Counted from the first letter of the stretch, positions 53,711 to 64,000 are shown. The stretch: DNA of 64,000 nt from Shewanella electrica (GCF_022321485.1 NZ_JAKOGG010000003.1:372001-436000); one strand, 5' to 3'. Notes: a model not told the origin generated them from the letters alone. Numbers and translations: made by a program.

Positions 53711-55763
53711 GGGATGTTCCGTCCACGTTGCTGGTATGGGTGGTAGTGTTTTTGCTGTGGCTGGCGTGCAAGGTGTCATGCAGCCGTTGGTTACTGGCGC
53801 GCAAAAAGGACGGTAGCTCAAATGGCATCAACGCCTGCTGCAACTGCTGGCGGGTAATGTGGCTGCCCAAACCGGCGGCGATGGTGGCGATCTCATCCAA
53901 ACGTTTTGCCGTATCAGGGTGGGCGATGGCGTTATCGGCGCCGTAACCGCGATAACCGGGCGGTAGCTCCATCTGCATCACATCCAGCGGCTCATAACTC
54001 AAGATTGGCGTGAGATCGTTGGCGTTTGGCCAACTGGCGAGCGTGCGACACAGCCAGTCTTTATCGTTACGCTGCGGATAGTCTTCACGGGCGTGAGCGC
54101 CACGGCTTTCGGTGCGCGCCAATGCGCCACAAGCCACCGTTAGCGCCACTTTAATCATCCGTCGCACCCGCAGTGCTTCCACCAACTCAGGGTTGGCGTG
54201 GCGTTTGGTGCATTTGAGTTTGATGTTGCGTGAGCGCTGCAATAACTCCTTCAGCTCGGCCACCGCCACTTCGAGTTCAGGGCCATTACGGAAGATGCCA
54301 ACATGATCCATCATCACCCGCTGCATGTGAGTTTTCAGCGCAAAGGCGTTTTCGCCCTCGCCGTCTTGGCATAGTTCGTCAATCTCGCTTTGCAGCTCAG
54401 TGCTGAATTTGTTCACCAGCGCGGTATCAACCACCAGCTCATTTTGCTGGCAGAAATCGGCCACATAACTGCCGATGATCATGCCGCCAACCACGGTTTC
54501 AGCCAGCGAGTTACCACCGAGGCGGTTAAAGCCGTGCATGTCCCAGCAGGCGGCTTCGCCCACGCTAAATAAACCTGAAAGCTGCGGGCTTTCGCCGCTC
54601 GGATTGGTGCGAATGCCGCCCATGGAATAGTGCTGGGTTGGCCGCACCGGGATCCATTCATCAGCGGGATCGATGCCAAGAAAGTTCTCGCAGATCTCTT
54701 TCACTTCGCGCAAGTTGGTGTCAATGTGTTTGCGGCCAAGCAAGGTGATGTCGAGCCACAAATGCGGCCCATACGGGCTATCAACACCCAAACCTTTACG
54801 CATGTGTTCGGTCATCCGCCGTGACACCACATCGCGCGACGCCAGCTCTTTTTTCTCCGGCTCATAATCCGGCATAAAGCGGTGGCCGTTGCGATCGCGC
54901 AGCAAGCCGCCATCACCACGGCACCCTTCGGTGGTGAGAATGCCCACCGGCACAATAGCGGTCGGGTGAAACTGCACCGCTTCCATATTGCCGAGGGTGG
55001 CGACGCCGGTTTCTAACGCCAGCGCTTGGCCGACGCCTTCGCAGATAATCGCGTTGGTGGACACTTCATAAATGCGACCATAACCGCCGGTAGCGATGGT
55101 GGTCGATTTAGCAATATAGGCGCGCAGTTCACCGGTAATCAGGCAACGCGCAATGACGCCGTGACAACGCTTGCCATCGTGAATAATCTTCAGTGCTTCC
55201 ATGCGTTCATGCACCGGAATATCCAGCGAGATCGCCTTGTTATCGACCGCATACAACAGTGAGTGGCCAGTGCCATCGGCGGTGTAACAGGTGCGCCATT
55301 TTTTGGTGCCGCCAAAATCGCGGGCGTTAATCAGGCCATGCGCCGCTTGCGCTTCTTCAATGGTGATGCGCTCAGCATTAACCACCACTTGCCGCGGCCC
55401 GGCGGTGACGCGCGTCCACGGTACGCCCCAATTCGCCATCTGCCGCACCGCTTTGGGCGCGCAATGGGCAAACATCCGCGCCACGGTTTGATCGCAGCCC
55501 CAATCGGAGCCTTTAACGGTATCTTGAAAGTGCACATCTTCGTTATCGCCATCGCCTTTCACGGTATTGCCAAGGCTGGCTTGCATGCCGCCTTGCGCCG
55601 CAGCGGAATGCGACCTTTTAGCGGGGATCAGCGACAGCACCAGCGTATCTAAGCCGCGCTCTTTGGCGGCAATCGCCACCCGCAACCCCGCCAGCCCAGC
55701 GCCCACCACTAATGCATCGGTATAAATCAGTTTCACAGGTGCTCCTTCAAGCCAATTGCTCAT
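53703..55763 (-). CDS. frdA: Fumarate reductase flavoprotein subunit FrdA
   Basis: 686 residues. Dinucleotide-binding [13 protein letters not shown], covalent FAD attachment site in [10 protein letters not shown], and active-site regions [23 protein letters not shown] and [15 protein letters not shown]. Reduces fumarate to succinate on the cytoplasmic side of the inner membrane. Length and the presence of a single large cytochrome b subunit fit the Wolinella type rather than the E. coli FrdABCD type. Confidence 0.92.
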   Translation of the reverse strand: MSNWLEGAPVKLIYTDALVVGAGLAGLRVAIAAKERGLDTLVLSLIPAKRSHSAAAQGGMQASLGNTVKGDGDNEDVHFQDTVKGSDWGCDQTVARMFAHCAPKAVRQMANWGVPWTRVTAGPRQVVVNAERITIEEAQAAHGLINARDFGGTKKWRTCYTADGTGHSLLYAVDNKAISLDIPVHERMEALKIIHDGKRCHGVIARCLITGELRAYIAKSTTIATGGYGRIYEVSTNAIICEGVGQALALETGVATLGNMEAVQFHPTAIVPVGILTTEGCRGDGGLLRDRNGHRFMPDYEPEKKELASRDVVSRRMTEHMRKGLGVDSPYGPHLWLDITLLGRKHIDTNLREVKEICENFLGIDPADEWIPVRPTQHYSMGGIRTNPSGESPQLSGLFSVGEAACWDMHGFNRLGGNSLAETVVGGMIIGSYVADFCQQNELVVDTALVNKFSTELQSEIDELCQDGEGENAFALKTHMQRVMMDHVGIFRNGPELEVAVAELKELLQRSRNIKLKCTKRHANPELVEALRVRRMIKVALTVACGALARTESRGAHAREDYPQRNDKDWLCRTLASWPNANDLTPILSYEPLDVMQMELPPGYRGYGADNAIAHPDTAKRLDEIATIAAGLGSHITRQQLQQALMPFELPSFLRASNQRLHDTLHASHSKNTTTHTSNVDGTSHE

Positions 55764-55801
55764 GGTTTATCGCTGTAGCGATTTATCGTTTTTATGTCGT
55801 G

Positions 55802-56524
55802 TTAGGGGGTAAATGGCGTGACCGGTAGCGTCAGTGAGTGACCAATCACCAAATACGCCACCAAGCTGCAAGCACCTAAGATAATGAGATAACCCATAAG
55901 GATTTTGGCGAGCAGCAATAAGCCGTGACGCTGAAAGCTGATGCCCCACTTCACTGCCACGCGGTATAACCCCAGCATGGCGTGCACCACTACGGCGGGC
56001 AGCAACAGCCCATACAGCAGCCAATAGTTGTCGTGGTACACCCGCGCCGCCGACAGATGTGGGCCAATTTCGGGATTGGTGAGCATGGTGACTAAGTGCA
56101 TTGGCACTAAGAAAAACATCAAAAAGCCGGTGAGCATCTGCCAAAACCACAGCTTGCTATCGTTATGTTTGATGAGATGCAGATGATTGCGCAGCGCGCG
56201 CCATTGCCCCAGTTGTACCGGAAAACGTCGCAGTGCCGTGGCGGCGTGCACCATTAACACCAGCAGCATAACCAGCGAAAACAGCTGGGTGATTAACGGC
56301 ACGCCGTGACCCGATGGGGTAAACAACCCGCCTTCTAATACTTGGGCCACGCGGTAAAACGCCGCCTTGCCGAGCAAAATTGATGATTCAAAATGCAAGT
56401 GCAACAGCAGGAATAACCCAAGTAACACGCCACTGGCGCTTTGCAATCTATCGGCGACCGCCGCCCAACGATAGCTGCGAGGAAAGCCCAACCAGCGCTC
56501 ACCCAAATGGTATTTCGTCAACAT
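55802..56524 (-). CDS. frdC: Fumarate reductase cytochrome b subunit FrdC
   Basis: 240 residues with five membrane segments and four well-placed His residues (LLLHLHFESS, MLLVLMVHAATAL, FFLVPMHLVTML, AVVVHAMLGLYR) that should ligate two haem b groups, as in Wolinella FrdC. It anchors the FrdAB complex and oxidises menaquinol. First gene of frdCAB. The ribosome site is weak. Confidence 0.88.
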   Translation of the reverse strand: MLTKYHLGERWLGFPRSYRWAAVADRLQSASGVLLGLFLLLHLHFESSILLGKAAFYRVAQVLEGGLFTPSGHGVPLITQLFSLVMLLVLMVHAATALRRFPVQLGQWRALRNHLHLIKHNDSKLWFWQMLTGFLMFFLVPMHLVTMLTNPEIGPHLSAARVYHDNYWLLYGLLLPAVVVHAMLGLYRVAVKWGISFQRHGLLLLAKILMGYLIILGACSLVAYLVIGHSLTLPVTPFTP

Positions 56525-56608
56525 AATTACAAAAGTTACTTAAGTTAATTTAGTCAGCATTTCAAAATATCCAAAAGCGCTTAAATGCCAAACGGCTTAA
56601 CTAACCTT

Positions 56609-56624
56609 TGTGATCCTGTTCAAT
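56609..56624 (-). promoter_or_regulatory. CRP-like box upstream of frdC
   Basis: TGTGATCCTGTTCAAT matches TGTGA-N6-TCACA at 8 of 10 defined positions, 85 bases before the frdC start. CRP controls fumarate and DMSO respiration in Shewanella, so a role here is plausible. Confidence 0.45.
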
Positions 56625-56644
56625 AAAAAAGCAGCTTTTGCTGC
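56624..56644 (-). terminator. Intrinsic-terminator-like hairpin facing the frd genes
   Basis: On the minus strand GCAGC-AAAA-GCTGC is followed by TTTTTTATT. It lies upstream of frdC with no annotated minus-strand gene before it. Confidence 0.5.
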
Positions 56645-56896
56645 ATCAGTGATAAATGATTTAAGTAAAAGTGAACAATGGTAATACCATTTAGCCATTA
56701 GTAATCAATGAGTTATTTGTATAAATAAAACAAAAAAGAAAGCAGATTTCAGCCATTTATCCTTATTCTGGCTAAAAATAGAAAGACGATTACAACGCGA
56801 AGGATTATCAAACTGGCGATGATCCGCCACCTTGCACTAAAATAGCGCCACTTTGATTGTGGCCACCGTCGCCACCCAGCTAACAAGAGAACGCCA
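56645..56896. other. Non-coding region between frdC and prmA
   Basis: AT-rich; contains the perfect palindrome AATGGTA-A-TACCATT (56677-56691) and must hold the prmA promoter. No gene supported. Confidence 0.4.
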
Positions 56897-57784
56897 ATGC
56901 CTTGGATCCAACTCCGCCTCAACAGCAATAAAGAACACGCTGAGCCCCTAAGTGACCTGTTAATGGAACTGGGCAGTGTCTCCATCACCTTTGAAGACAG
57001 CTTCGATACGCCAATCTTCGAACCTAAGCTGGGTGAAACGCCGCTGTGGGATGCCACCACAGTGATTGCGCTATTTGATGCCGGTGACGATCTCACTCCA
57101 GTGATTGCTGAACTCAAAGCTCAGCCTTATATGCCTGCCGATACCGACTACAAAATCGAGCAAGTAGAAGATAAAGACTGGGTACGCGAATGGATGGACA
57201 GCTTCCACCCAATCAAATTTGGTAACCGCCTGTGGGTGTGCCCAAGCTGGCGTGAAGCACCAGAGCCGGATGCGGTTAACGTATTGCTCGACCCAGGTTT
57301 AGCGTTTGGTACGGGCACTCACCCAACCACCGCACTGTGTATGGAATGGCTCGACAGCTTAGATCTGGCCGGCAAGCAAGTGATCGACTTTGGCTGTGGC
57401 TCAGGCATTTTGGCCGTGGCCGCGCTGAAACTCGGTGCACCGCACGCTGTGGGTATTGATATCGACTACCAAGCCATTGATGCCTCTAAAGACAACGCCC
57501 GCCGTAACGGCGTAGAAGACAAGCTGTCACTGTATCTGCCACAAGACCAACCTGCCGATATTCAGGCCGATGTACTGGTAGCCAACATTCTGGCTGGCCC
57601 ACTGCGCGAACTGGCACCATTAATTGCAGGGTTAGTTAAACCGAACGGCGTACTCGCGTTGTCAGGTTTGTTAAACGAACAAGCCGAAGAATTGCGCGAA
57701 ATTTACAGCCAATGGTTTGATATGGATGCAGCTGCTCACAAAGAAGACTGGAGCCGCTTGACAGGAACCCGCAAAACGCAGTAA
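56897..57784 (+). CDS. prmA: Ribosomal protein L11 methyltransferase PrmA
   Basis: 295 residues, full length. SAM-binding motif [20 protein letters not shown], post-[11 protein letters not shown], motif [11 protein letters not shown], and the N-terminal L11-recognition domain beginning [10 protein letters not shown]. It trimethylates L11 at several positions. The prmA-dusB-fis order next to frd is the expected Shewanella arrangement. Confidence 0.95.
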   Translation: MPWIQLRLNSNKEHAEPLSDLLMELGSVSITFEDSFDTPIFEPKLGETPLWDATTVIALFDAGDDLTPVIAELKAQPYMPADTDYKIEQVEDKDWVREWMDSFHPIKFGNRLWVCPSWREAPEPDAVNVLLDPGLAFGTGTHPTTALCMEWLDSLDLAGKQVIDFGCGSGILAVAALKLGAPHAVGIDIDYQAIDASKDNARRNGVEDKLSLYLPQDQPADIQADVLVANILAGPLRELAPLIAGLVKPNGVLALSGLLNEQAEELREIYSQWFDMDAAAHKEDWSRLTGTRKTQ

Positions 57785-57930
57785 TGAGCCGCCAAAGCGC
57801 GCCACGGCTGAGTTCGTTGCTAATAAATGTCAAGCAAAAAAGTTTACTCTCAGGTGATTTTTTAACCTTTTCATGGCCGATAAAAAGTCGTACTATAGCG
57901 CCCCTTTGAAGAGCGAGGTGAAACCGCGAC

Positions 57931-59222
<1,292 letters not shown>

Positions 59223-59248
59223 GATTAGTTCTTGTTATATTTAAAGAA

Positions 59249-59275
59249 AAGCCACTTCCTCGGAAGTGGCTTTTT
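59249..59275 (+). terminator. Rho-independent terminator after fis
   Basis: Arms GCCACTTCC and GGAAGTGGC with a 2-base centre (plus flanking A-T pairs), followed by TTTTTGC. Confidence 0.92.
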
Positions 59276-59627
59276 GCTTTTATGCATAATGACCAAAACT
59301 GAGTTTAATGCTCAGATTGATCGGACTCCAACCAAATCTCAACGATTCAAACCACTCTTACACGCTGTAGCCGTTAAATCCAATCTTACACGCTATAACC
59401 GTTAAGAAATAAATTCATATTGTGTGGATACCGCTATGGTTTAGATGTTCGACCAAACGCCTTGCTATCATTCAGATGCTGCTGGGATCGGGGATGATGG
59501 TCGCCAAGATAAACAACGCGCCATGTGCATCTTATTTAGCTACGGGCTTGGATGATAATGCGTGAGTTAAAAGTCGGATAGCCACTCTGACTTGCCATAG
59601 ATTCACAAAACGAGAAACCCCCGGCAC
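59276..59627. repeat. Non-coding gap with a two-copy 28-base tandem repeat
   Basis: TCTTACACGCTGTAGCCGTTAA (split here as TCTTACACGCT and GTAGCCGTTAA) at 59356-59377 recurs at 59384-59405 with two changes, period 28. No gene is supported in this 350-base gap between fis and hipA. Confidence 0.6.
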
Positions 59628-60860
59628 TTACTCAAACTTCTTCTTGCGGTCGTGGCGATAACTTTTAGTGGTATAGGTTGGTGTCATCACGCTTGATACC
59701 GCTTGCTCAATTGAATCACGTAACCCAGCGAATAACTGCACGGCATCGGAACGCTTTAAATAATCCATAATGCCATCGCCAGTGGACTCGATGATCTCCT
59801 TCGCTTTTCTGATGCGAAACTCTTTGCCCTCAGCCAACTTCAGTAAATGGGATACATCGGGGAACGCCTTACTGCTTGCGAGCTTAAGCGCCATCTTGTT
59901 ATCTATGGTGTCGTAGATCAGCGTATGGGTGATATCAAATGGCGGTGAAACAAAAATCTGTGACATATCAGGCGAGTACTGCACAGCAAAGTTTTTGAGG
60001 TGCGCATCACCATTACCAATCAAGCAGTTAAACACGATGTAACGAAACATGGTTTCAACTTCCGCTTGGCTATTGGTGTAAAGATACGTCGCCCTCAGTA
60101 ACGTTTCATAACTGCTACTGTACTTTGCATCGGGATCATTAGGCTTTTTCAACAACGTAGTGAAATCTTCATAACCAAGCTTTATTCCCTCAGCGGTTTT
60201 ATCAAACCGTTCAACCACAAAGGTTTCCAGATTATCTGAGAGATATGTTGCTGGTGGATTCAAACCACAATGACGAGCTGCCTCCATGCAGACAAACTCA
60301 TTTACTGTTAATAGTGGGAACTGCTCATCAAATGACTTAACAATCAGATCTTTTTGCTCAAAGGTTCTATCCGTTTTAGCGCCACCTGCATGGGGAATAC
60401 TGACCTTGGGCTGCACACCAGCAAGTGAGTTTCTCAAGTAGTATTTTTCAAGCAGTTGCGGGAATAGTGGCTCAGCACTGTGATACGACAGAATATCGTT
60501 AAGAGATACAGACTCAGCTTCTGGCAAGTCCAACTCACTTTGATAAGACAACATGCCTACACTGTGATCACCTTGCAACGCCAGCAAGTACATATCGTTG
60601 ACTTTGGCATAGCGAGCCAGCTTTTCAGCAATAAAGCGACGGTTAAACCCTTCTGGTAGGTTTTGTGCAAATATTGGATGCAATGCTCCGGATGAGTAAC
60701 CATCCATGCCCTTTTTCGTCATGGTCAGCGACACATGGCGTTTATCCTGTGTCGGCTGGTAATGATGCACTGAGCCATGGGTCAACACGCCTAACTCTGC
60801 ACCATCAGCATGAACCGTGATACGGCTGATTTGATTAGGCAAGCTCGCTTCGACGGTCAT
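59628..60860 (-). CDS. hipA: HipA-type serine/threonine kinase toxin
   Basis: 410 residues. An N-terminal HipA couple domain is followed by a kinase-like fold: SLAGVQPKVSI (P-loop-like), IVKSF (ATP Lys), catalytic NGDAHLKNFAV and metal-binding PPFDIT. In E. coli HipA phosphorylates glutamyl-tRNA synthetase and induces persistence; related proteins hit other synthetases. Its ATG overlaps the last base of the hipB stop, so the pair is translationally coupled. Confidence 0.9.
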   Translation of the reverse strand: MTVEASLPNQISRITVHADGAELGVLTHGSVHHYQPTQDKRHVSLTMTKKGMDGYSSGALHPIFAQNLPEGFNRRFIAEKLARYAKVNDMYLLALQGDHSVGMLSYQSELDLPEAESVSLNDILSYHSAEPLFPQLLEKYYLRNSLAGVQPKVSIPHAGGAKTDRTFEQKDLIVKSFDEQFPLLTVNEFVCMEAARHCGLNPPATYLSDNLETFVVERFDKTAEGIKLGYEDFTTLLKKPNDPDAKYSSSYETLLRATYLYTNSQAEVETMFRYIVFNCLIGNGDAHLKNFAVQYSPDMSQIFVSPPFDITHTLIYDTIDNKMALKLASSKAFPDVSHLLKLAEGKEFRIRKAKEIIESTGDGIMDYLKRSDAVQLFAGLRDSIEQAVSSVMTPTYTTKSYRHDRKKKFE

Positions 60861-61117
60861 TAGTCATCCTCCGCAAACAAGCTATCAATCTCATCCCAAT
60901 CAGGTAACTCATGACGTTTTAGTGTCACGTTAAACTGTAAGCCGACCGCATCAAGCAAACGCTCGAAGATATCGAACGAGCCAGTAAAACGACCATTCTC
61001 TATTTCTGAGATAGTGACTTTATGAATACCTGTCAGCTCAGCAAGGCGCTGTTGGGTAAAGCCAAGCGCTTTACGTTGTGCGCTGACCGCTTTACCAATT
61101 TCCTGTCTGCTTGCCAT
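60860..61117 (-). CDS. hipB: HipB-type antitoxin
   Basis: 85 residues with an XRE helix-turn-helix (LGFTQQRLAELTGIHKVTISEIENG) and an acidic C-terminal tail (DWDEIDSLFAEDD) that may contact the toxin. It neutralises HipA and represses the operon. Two palindromes lie 13-70 bases upstream of its start. Confidence 0.9.
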   Translation of the reverse strand: MASRQEIGKAVSAQRKALGFTQQRLAELTGIHKVTISEIENGRFTGSFDIFERLLDAVGLQFNVTLKRHELPDWDEIDSLFAEDD

Positions 61118-61130
61118 GTAAACACCAAAA

Positions 61131-61187
61131 GTTAACTATATAGCTAACAAAATAGCTCACAATAAAAAAATTAGCTATATAGCTAAC
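61131..61187. promoter_or_regulatory. Twin HipB operators
   Basis: GTTAACTATATAGCTAAC at 61131-61148 and TTAGCTATATAGCTAA (plus C) at 61171-61187 share TATATAGCTAAC and are spaced 39-40 bases, close to four helical turns. AATAGCT at 61151-61157 lies between them. The second is a perfect palindrome. Confidence 0.7.
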
Positions 61188-61232
61188 AATATTTTAGACA
61201 CTATGCACAAAACTTATAAGCGTTAAGTTACT

Positions 61233-61320
61233 TCGCTGAGCTGCCTGTGTGGCAGTGAACGGATCCGCTGATCATCCCCATGGACACAGCGATTTCTGAG
61301 CTATCTGCGTAGCAGCAGAC
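61233..61320 (-). CRISPR. Two-repeat CRISPR with type I-F geometry
   Basis: Read on the minus strand, 28-base units at 61320-61293 and 61260-61233 flank a 32-base spacer (61292-61261). The unit nearer 61233 reads GTTCACTGCCACACAGGCAG followed by CTCAGCGA, very close to the type I-F repeat (GTTCACTGCC...GGCAGCT.AGAAA). The other unit is degenerate, matching the first at roughly 19-21 of 28 positions and keeping AGCTCAGAAA. The 28-32-28 spacing is exactly that of I-F arrays. No further repeats and no cas genes are in the window. The degenerate unit is similar in spirit to the atypical repeats of I-F3 transposon-linked arrays. Confidence 0.7.
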
Positions 61321-61787
61321 ATCAACGCCAACCAATGTGTACTCACTCTCGTAAAAGCGCTAAAAAACTTTGTGCTAATTATCAACGCGTCATTGATAAT
61401 CATATGCCGATATTCCTATTAATTAGCACTAAGTCCCTGCAGTAAAATAATCCTATCAGATAAAGATAATGACATTGCCGTGAATATCAAAGCTTCACAT
61501 TAACAACCTTTGTTATCTAATTTGTTATTTTTGATCTCACTTATTTAACCAATAGAACATTAAATACAAATATCGAGTTACTACAACATGGCATTATTAA
61601 AATTAATAAAACAGTGAATCACGGTGCGATAAGTAGCAGACTATTAACACCCATTTATAAATACAAGGTGCCGTTATTCCAGCTTGCATTTATAAGTTAC
61701 GCCCTTATATATCAAGTAAATCGATTTATTTTTTATATATAACCATAGAAGGAACGTTATTAAAGAATACGTTTAAGGAGACTTAAC
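61321..61787. other. AT-rich non-coding region before pagL
   Basis: No gene, additional repeat unit or RNA recognised. The last 30 bases carry an AAGGAG ribosome site for the 61788 gene. Confidence 0.45.
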
Positions 61788-62339
61788 ATGTTGAACAAAC
61801 GTTCATTATTCCGTGTCTTTTCCTTGGCAACTTTGTTTATATCTTCACTCGCGTTTATCAATACCGCACAGGCAGACTACGATACCGGAGTTGCGGTTAA
61901 CTATGTGCATGGCGAAGGTGATCTCGATGGCGTTAAACTCGCTTACCAAGTCAACTTTGACTCATTACACTTCATTAGTGAAGACCTTGATTTAACATTA
62001 GAAACAAGCATAAATTTCTGGCAATACGATGGTCATAACGACACTGATGTGCTGGTCGCTGCATCTCCTATCTTGCGCTATCCGCTGTTTTATACCGATT
62101 TAGCCGATGTCTATTTGGAAGGGGGGATTGGTGTGTCGTTTATGAAAGACACGGTATTTGCGGGTAAGGATGTGGGGATTCACTTTCAATTTGAAGATCG
62201 CTTAGGCTTTGCCTTTAGATTTGGTGAGTCACGTAAAAACATTATTTCGCTGACCTACTTACATTATTCCAATGCGGGATTAAGTGACCATAACCCCGGG
62301 ATCGACCTATTAAACGTCGGCTATAGCTATCGTTTCTAA
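61788..62339 (+). CDS. pagL: Lipid A 3-O-deacylase PagL-like
   Basis: 183 residues: Sec signal peptide (about 1-29, NTAQA) and an eight-stranded outer-membrane barrel ending GYSYRF. The catalytic signature HYSNAGLSDHNPGID places His159 and Ser161 with Asn162, as in PagL, and the following acidic residues could supply the Glu/Asp. It removes the 3-O acyl chain of lipid A at the cell surface. AAGGAG lies upstream of the ATG. Single gene with a terminator. Confidence 0.88.
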   Translation: MLNKRSLFRVFSLATLFISSLAFINTAQADYDTGVAVNYVHGEGDLDGVKLAYQVNFDSLHFISEDLDLTLETSINFWQYDGHNDTDVLVAASPILRYPLFYTDLADVYLEGGIGVSFMKDTVFAGKDVGIHFQFEDRLGFAFRFGESRKNIISLTYLHYSNAGLSDHNPGIDLLNVGYSYRF

Positions 62340-62421
62340 TGGGCAATTGATCTAAAAAATCACGAAGTTAGTAAAATGAGATTCAACGGATGCAGCCTAT
62401 ATTCTGCCACAGCACCACAAC

Positions 62422-62450
62422 GAAAAGCCCACATATTACGTGGGCTTTTC
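62422..62450. terminator. Bidirectional terminator
   Basis: Arms GAAAAGCCCAC and GTGGGCTTTTC with a 7-base loop, between the converging pagL and MFS genes; A-run and T-run within the arms allow use from both sides. Confidence 0.85.
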
Positions 62451-62484
62451 AAATGGCATCAACGATATTTATCACCGAGCAAAA

Positions 62485-63687
62485 TCAGCTCGCGGATTCT
62501 AATTCTTGGTTAATTTGTCGTCCTTGTACACGACTCACCAACCACATAATAAAGCCACCGCCAAACAGTAACGCAGCAACGTAACCTGTGTTATTGGCGG
62601 CATAGCCATTAAGAAACACGTAACTGCCCGCTACAGGGCCAATAGCATTGGCAGAGTTAAAGGCACATTGCAGCAGTGCACCAATCACCGCATGGCCGCC
62701 ATTGGCAACGCGCATCAGCATGGCTTGGATAATGGTGGTTAAGCCCAAGCTGGCGCCGAGCAGAAACACCACCAAAAACAGCAGCCAAACATTAGATGCC
62801 GCTTGCACATAAACCACCGCTAAGGCGATACAGTACAGCAACACAATGCCGGTCACTTTCGCCACCACGCGGTCACGCACATGGCCCAACAACCAGTTAC
62901 CAACTGTTGAACCGATACCAAAAATCACCATAGCGATGGAGATGTAATACGCAGGCACTTGGGTAACGGCCAGCATGGTATCGGCTAGGTAGGTATAGAC
63001 ACAAAACACGCCGCCAAAGCCGATCACGCCGATACCAACAATGGGCCAGATCAGCGGATTTTTGAGCACGGCGAGATCTTTCTTTAAGCCTTCGCCTTCG
63101 GCGGGTAACGATGGCAACACGCGCCACAACAATAGACAGGCAGCTAAAGCGCCCACAGATACCAGCACCAATGCCCAACGCCAGCTCACACTTTGCGCTA
63201 ATAAGGTGGCAAGTGGTACGCCCACAATGGTGGCAATGGTGAGGCCAGAGAACACCCGCGACATATACAGTGTACTGCGCCCTTCTGGCGCGAGGCGGGC
63301 ACCAAACAGTAACGCCGTACCAAAATAAGCGCCATGCGGCAAACCACTTAAAAAGCGGAACAATACCATCTGCTCAAATGAGGCGGCTAATGCACTTAAG
63401 CCGTTAAAGGCAAAGATCATTCCGGCAAACAACACCAGCGCGGTGCGGCGGTTCATCTTGGGGGTGAGCATCATCAGTAGCGGTGCCCCCACAACTACAC
63501 CAGCGGCATAAGCGCTGATAACGTGCCCAACTTTACCGGTAGAAACGTTAAATGTCTCAGCAACCAACGGCAGCATTGGCATCACGGAAAACTCTGTCAG
63601 TCCAAGTAAAAATGTGCCTATCGCTAGGGCAAACAGCGTAAGACCTATCGGCCGCTGGCTGATAACTTGCGTCGCGGTGGTACTCAT
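62485..63687 (-). CDS. MFS transporter, DHA1/AraJ-like
   Basis: 400 residues from the ATG at 63687 with GGAG five bases upstream (a GTG two codons earlier is less well placed). Twelve membrane segments; FALAIGTFLLGLTEFSVMPMLPLVAETF and FRFLSGLPHGAYFGTALLFGARLAP are the DHA1 signatures of the AraJ/YdhP group. An inner-membrane proton-linked exporter of sugars, purines or drugs. Substrate undetermined. Confidence 0.87.
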   Translation of the reverse strand: MSTTATQVISQRPIGLTLFALAIGTFLLGLTEFSVMPMLPLVAETFNVSTGKVGHVISAYAAGVVVGAPLLMMLTPKMNRRTALVLFAGMIFAFNGLSALAASFEQMVLFRFLSGLPHGAYFGTALLFGARLAPEGRSTLYMSRVFSGLTIATIVGVPLATLLAQSVSWRWALVLVSVGALAACLLLWRVLPSLPAEGEGLKKDLAVLKNPLIWPIVGIGVIGFGGVFCVYTYLADTMLAVTQVPAYYISIAMVIFGIGSTVGNWLLGHVRDRVVAKVTGIVLLYCIALAVVYVQAASNVWLLFLVVFLLGASLGLTTIIQAMLMRVANGGHAVIGALLQCAFNSANAIGPVAGSYVFLNGYAANNTGYVAALLFGGGFIMWLVSRVQGRQINQELESAS

Positions 63688-63918
63688 GAACACTCCTGCT
63701 TTTACAACTTAATGATGACGATGACACGGCCCGCCGCTAAGCGTGGTAAACAACCAAATCTGTGGTAATAGCGCAGAAAACAGCGGAAATAGCGGCGTAA
63801 AACGGTGCAAAGGCGTCATTCTACGCCAAAAATTTTAATACTAAAGTATTGCCTGAGTTTTTTACTCAAGTGTTGCTTGCTCAAATACTGGGTGGTTTTG
63901 CCATAGCGCTATGTGGCT
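63688..63918. other. Non-coding upstream region of the MFS gene
   Basis: Contains three loosely related units of the form CTNAAGTNTT between 63840 and 63895 and a CATAGCGCTATG palindrome at about 63902-63913. No gene supported. Confidence 0.35.
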
Positions 63919-64000
63919 AGGGGCTGTGGATGTTGGCAGATCGTTTTGTTGCTGACAGGGCGTGATTTAGGCAAGGCGGGTGATGGGCCGTGTCGTTATT
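63919..64000. repeat. Dispersed repeat, copy B (cut by window edge)
   Basis: Similar to 38064-38143: both have GGGCTG near the start, a T-rich stretch, GACAG.GCG, the identical core GATTTAGGCAAGGC, and TGTCGTTAT. Continues beyond the window. Confidence 0.55.

Noticed and set aside
52846-53746. Plus-strand frames opposite frdB
   Set aside because: Mirror frames of a high-GC real gene; no independent start signals.
50302-56524. ApbE as maturation factor for the neighbouring fumarate reductase
   Set aside because: FrdA has the His-FAD attachment motif of the quinol:fumarate reductase family, which does not use ApbE, and unrelated genes lie between.

Overview
The window looks like a chromosome segment of a facultatively anaerobic marine or aquatic gammaproteobacterium, most likely Shewanella or a close relative. 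The evidence is a decahaem-cytochrome/porin extracellular DMSO reductase operon (dmsEFABG type), a Wolinella-type frdCAB fumarate reductase next to prmA-dusB-fis, an E. coli-like narXL/narK-narG locus, and a TonB haem receptor operon with GlyGly-CTERM and DUF6607-type proteins. This assignment rests on recognised families and gene order, not on a database search.

Layout: 1-7321 holds the nitrate respiration locus (narG running off the left edge, narK, and divergent narX-narL), with good FNR boxes before narG and narK. 7376-9141 is an accessory scar: a 5'-truncated IS5-type transposase, a gene with a HEPN-like Rx4H motif, and three spaced repeats that look like the TnsB-site end of a Tn7-like (Tn6677-type) transposon. 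9596-17529 is a Fur-box-controlled haem acquisition operon (TonB receptor, secreted HELGH metalloprotease with P domain and sorting tail, two DUF1566 proteins, DUF6607-like protein). 18138-25868 holds a TetR regulator, a perfect operator palindrome and the extracellular DMSO reductase operon. 25978-30497 has AraC/LysE exporter, DoxX, MdaB/LysR and a VOC protein.

31499-39894 is a catabolic island resembling aniline-dioxygenase clusters: a glutamine-synthetase-like gamma-glutamyl ligase, a two-subunit Rieske oxygenase, its reductase and a class-I amidotransferase. Two extra hydrolases (arylformamidase-like and metallo-beta-lactamase-fold) and an RpiR regulator set it apart. 40081-44429 carries an AraC/secreted SMP-30 lactonase pair, a 50-residue Gly/Ser-rich small protein and a Fic protein. 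44883-46211 contains two integron-type gene cassettes with recognisable attC hairpins but no integrase. 46428-52804 holds an EmrAB-type pump with a LysR regulator, ApbE, and a divergent TetR/HD-domain pair. 52964-59275 is frdCAB, prmA, dusB and fis. 59628-61187 is a hipBA toxin-antitoxin locus with twin operators. 61233-61320 is a two-repeat CRISPR with type I-F geometry (28-32-28) and no cas genes nearby. PagL lipid A deacylase and an MFS transporter close the window.

Functionally, much of the window concerns anaerobic respiration (nitrate, DMSO, fumarate), iron/haem capture, breakdown of an aromatic amine-like compound, and mobile or defence-related material. The most unusual items are the Tn7-like end, the orphan mini-CRISPR, the modified aniline-type cluster and the attC cassettes. 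All functional statements are from reading the sequence; no searches were run.
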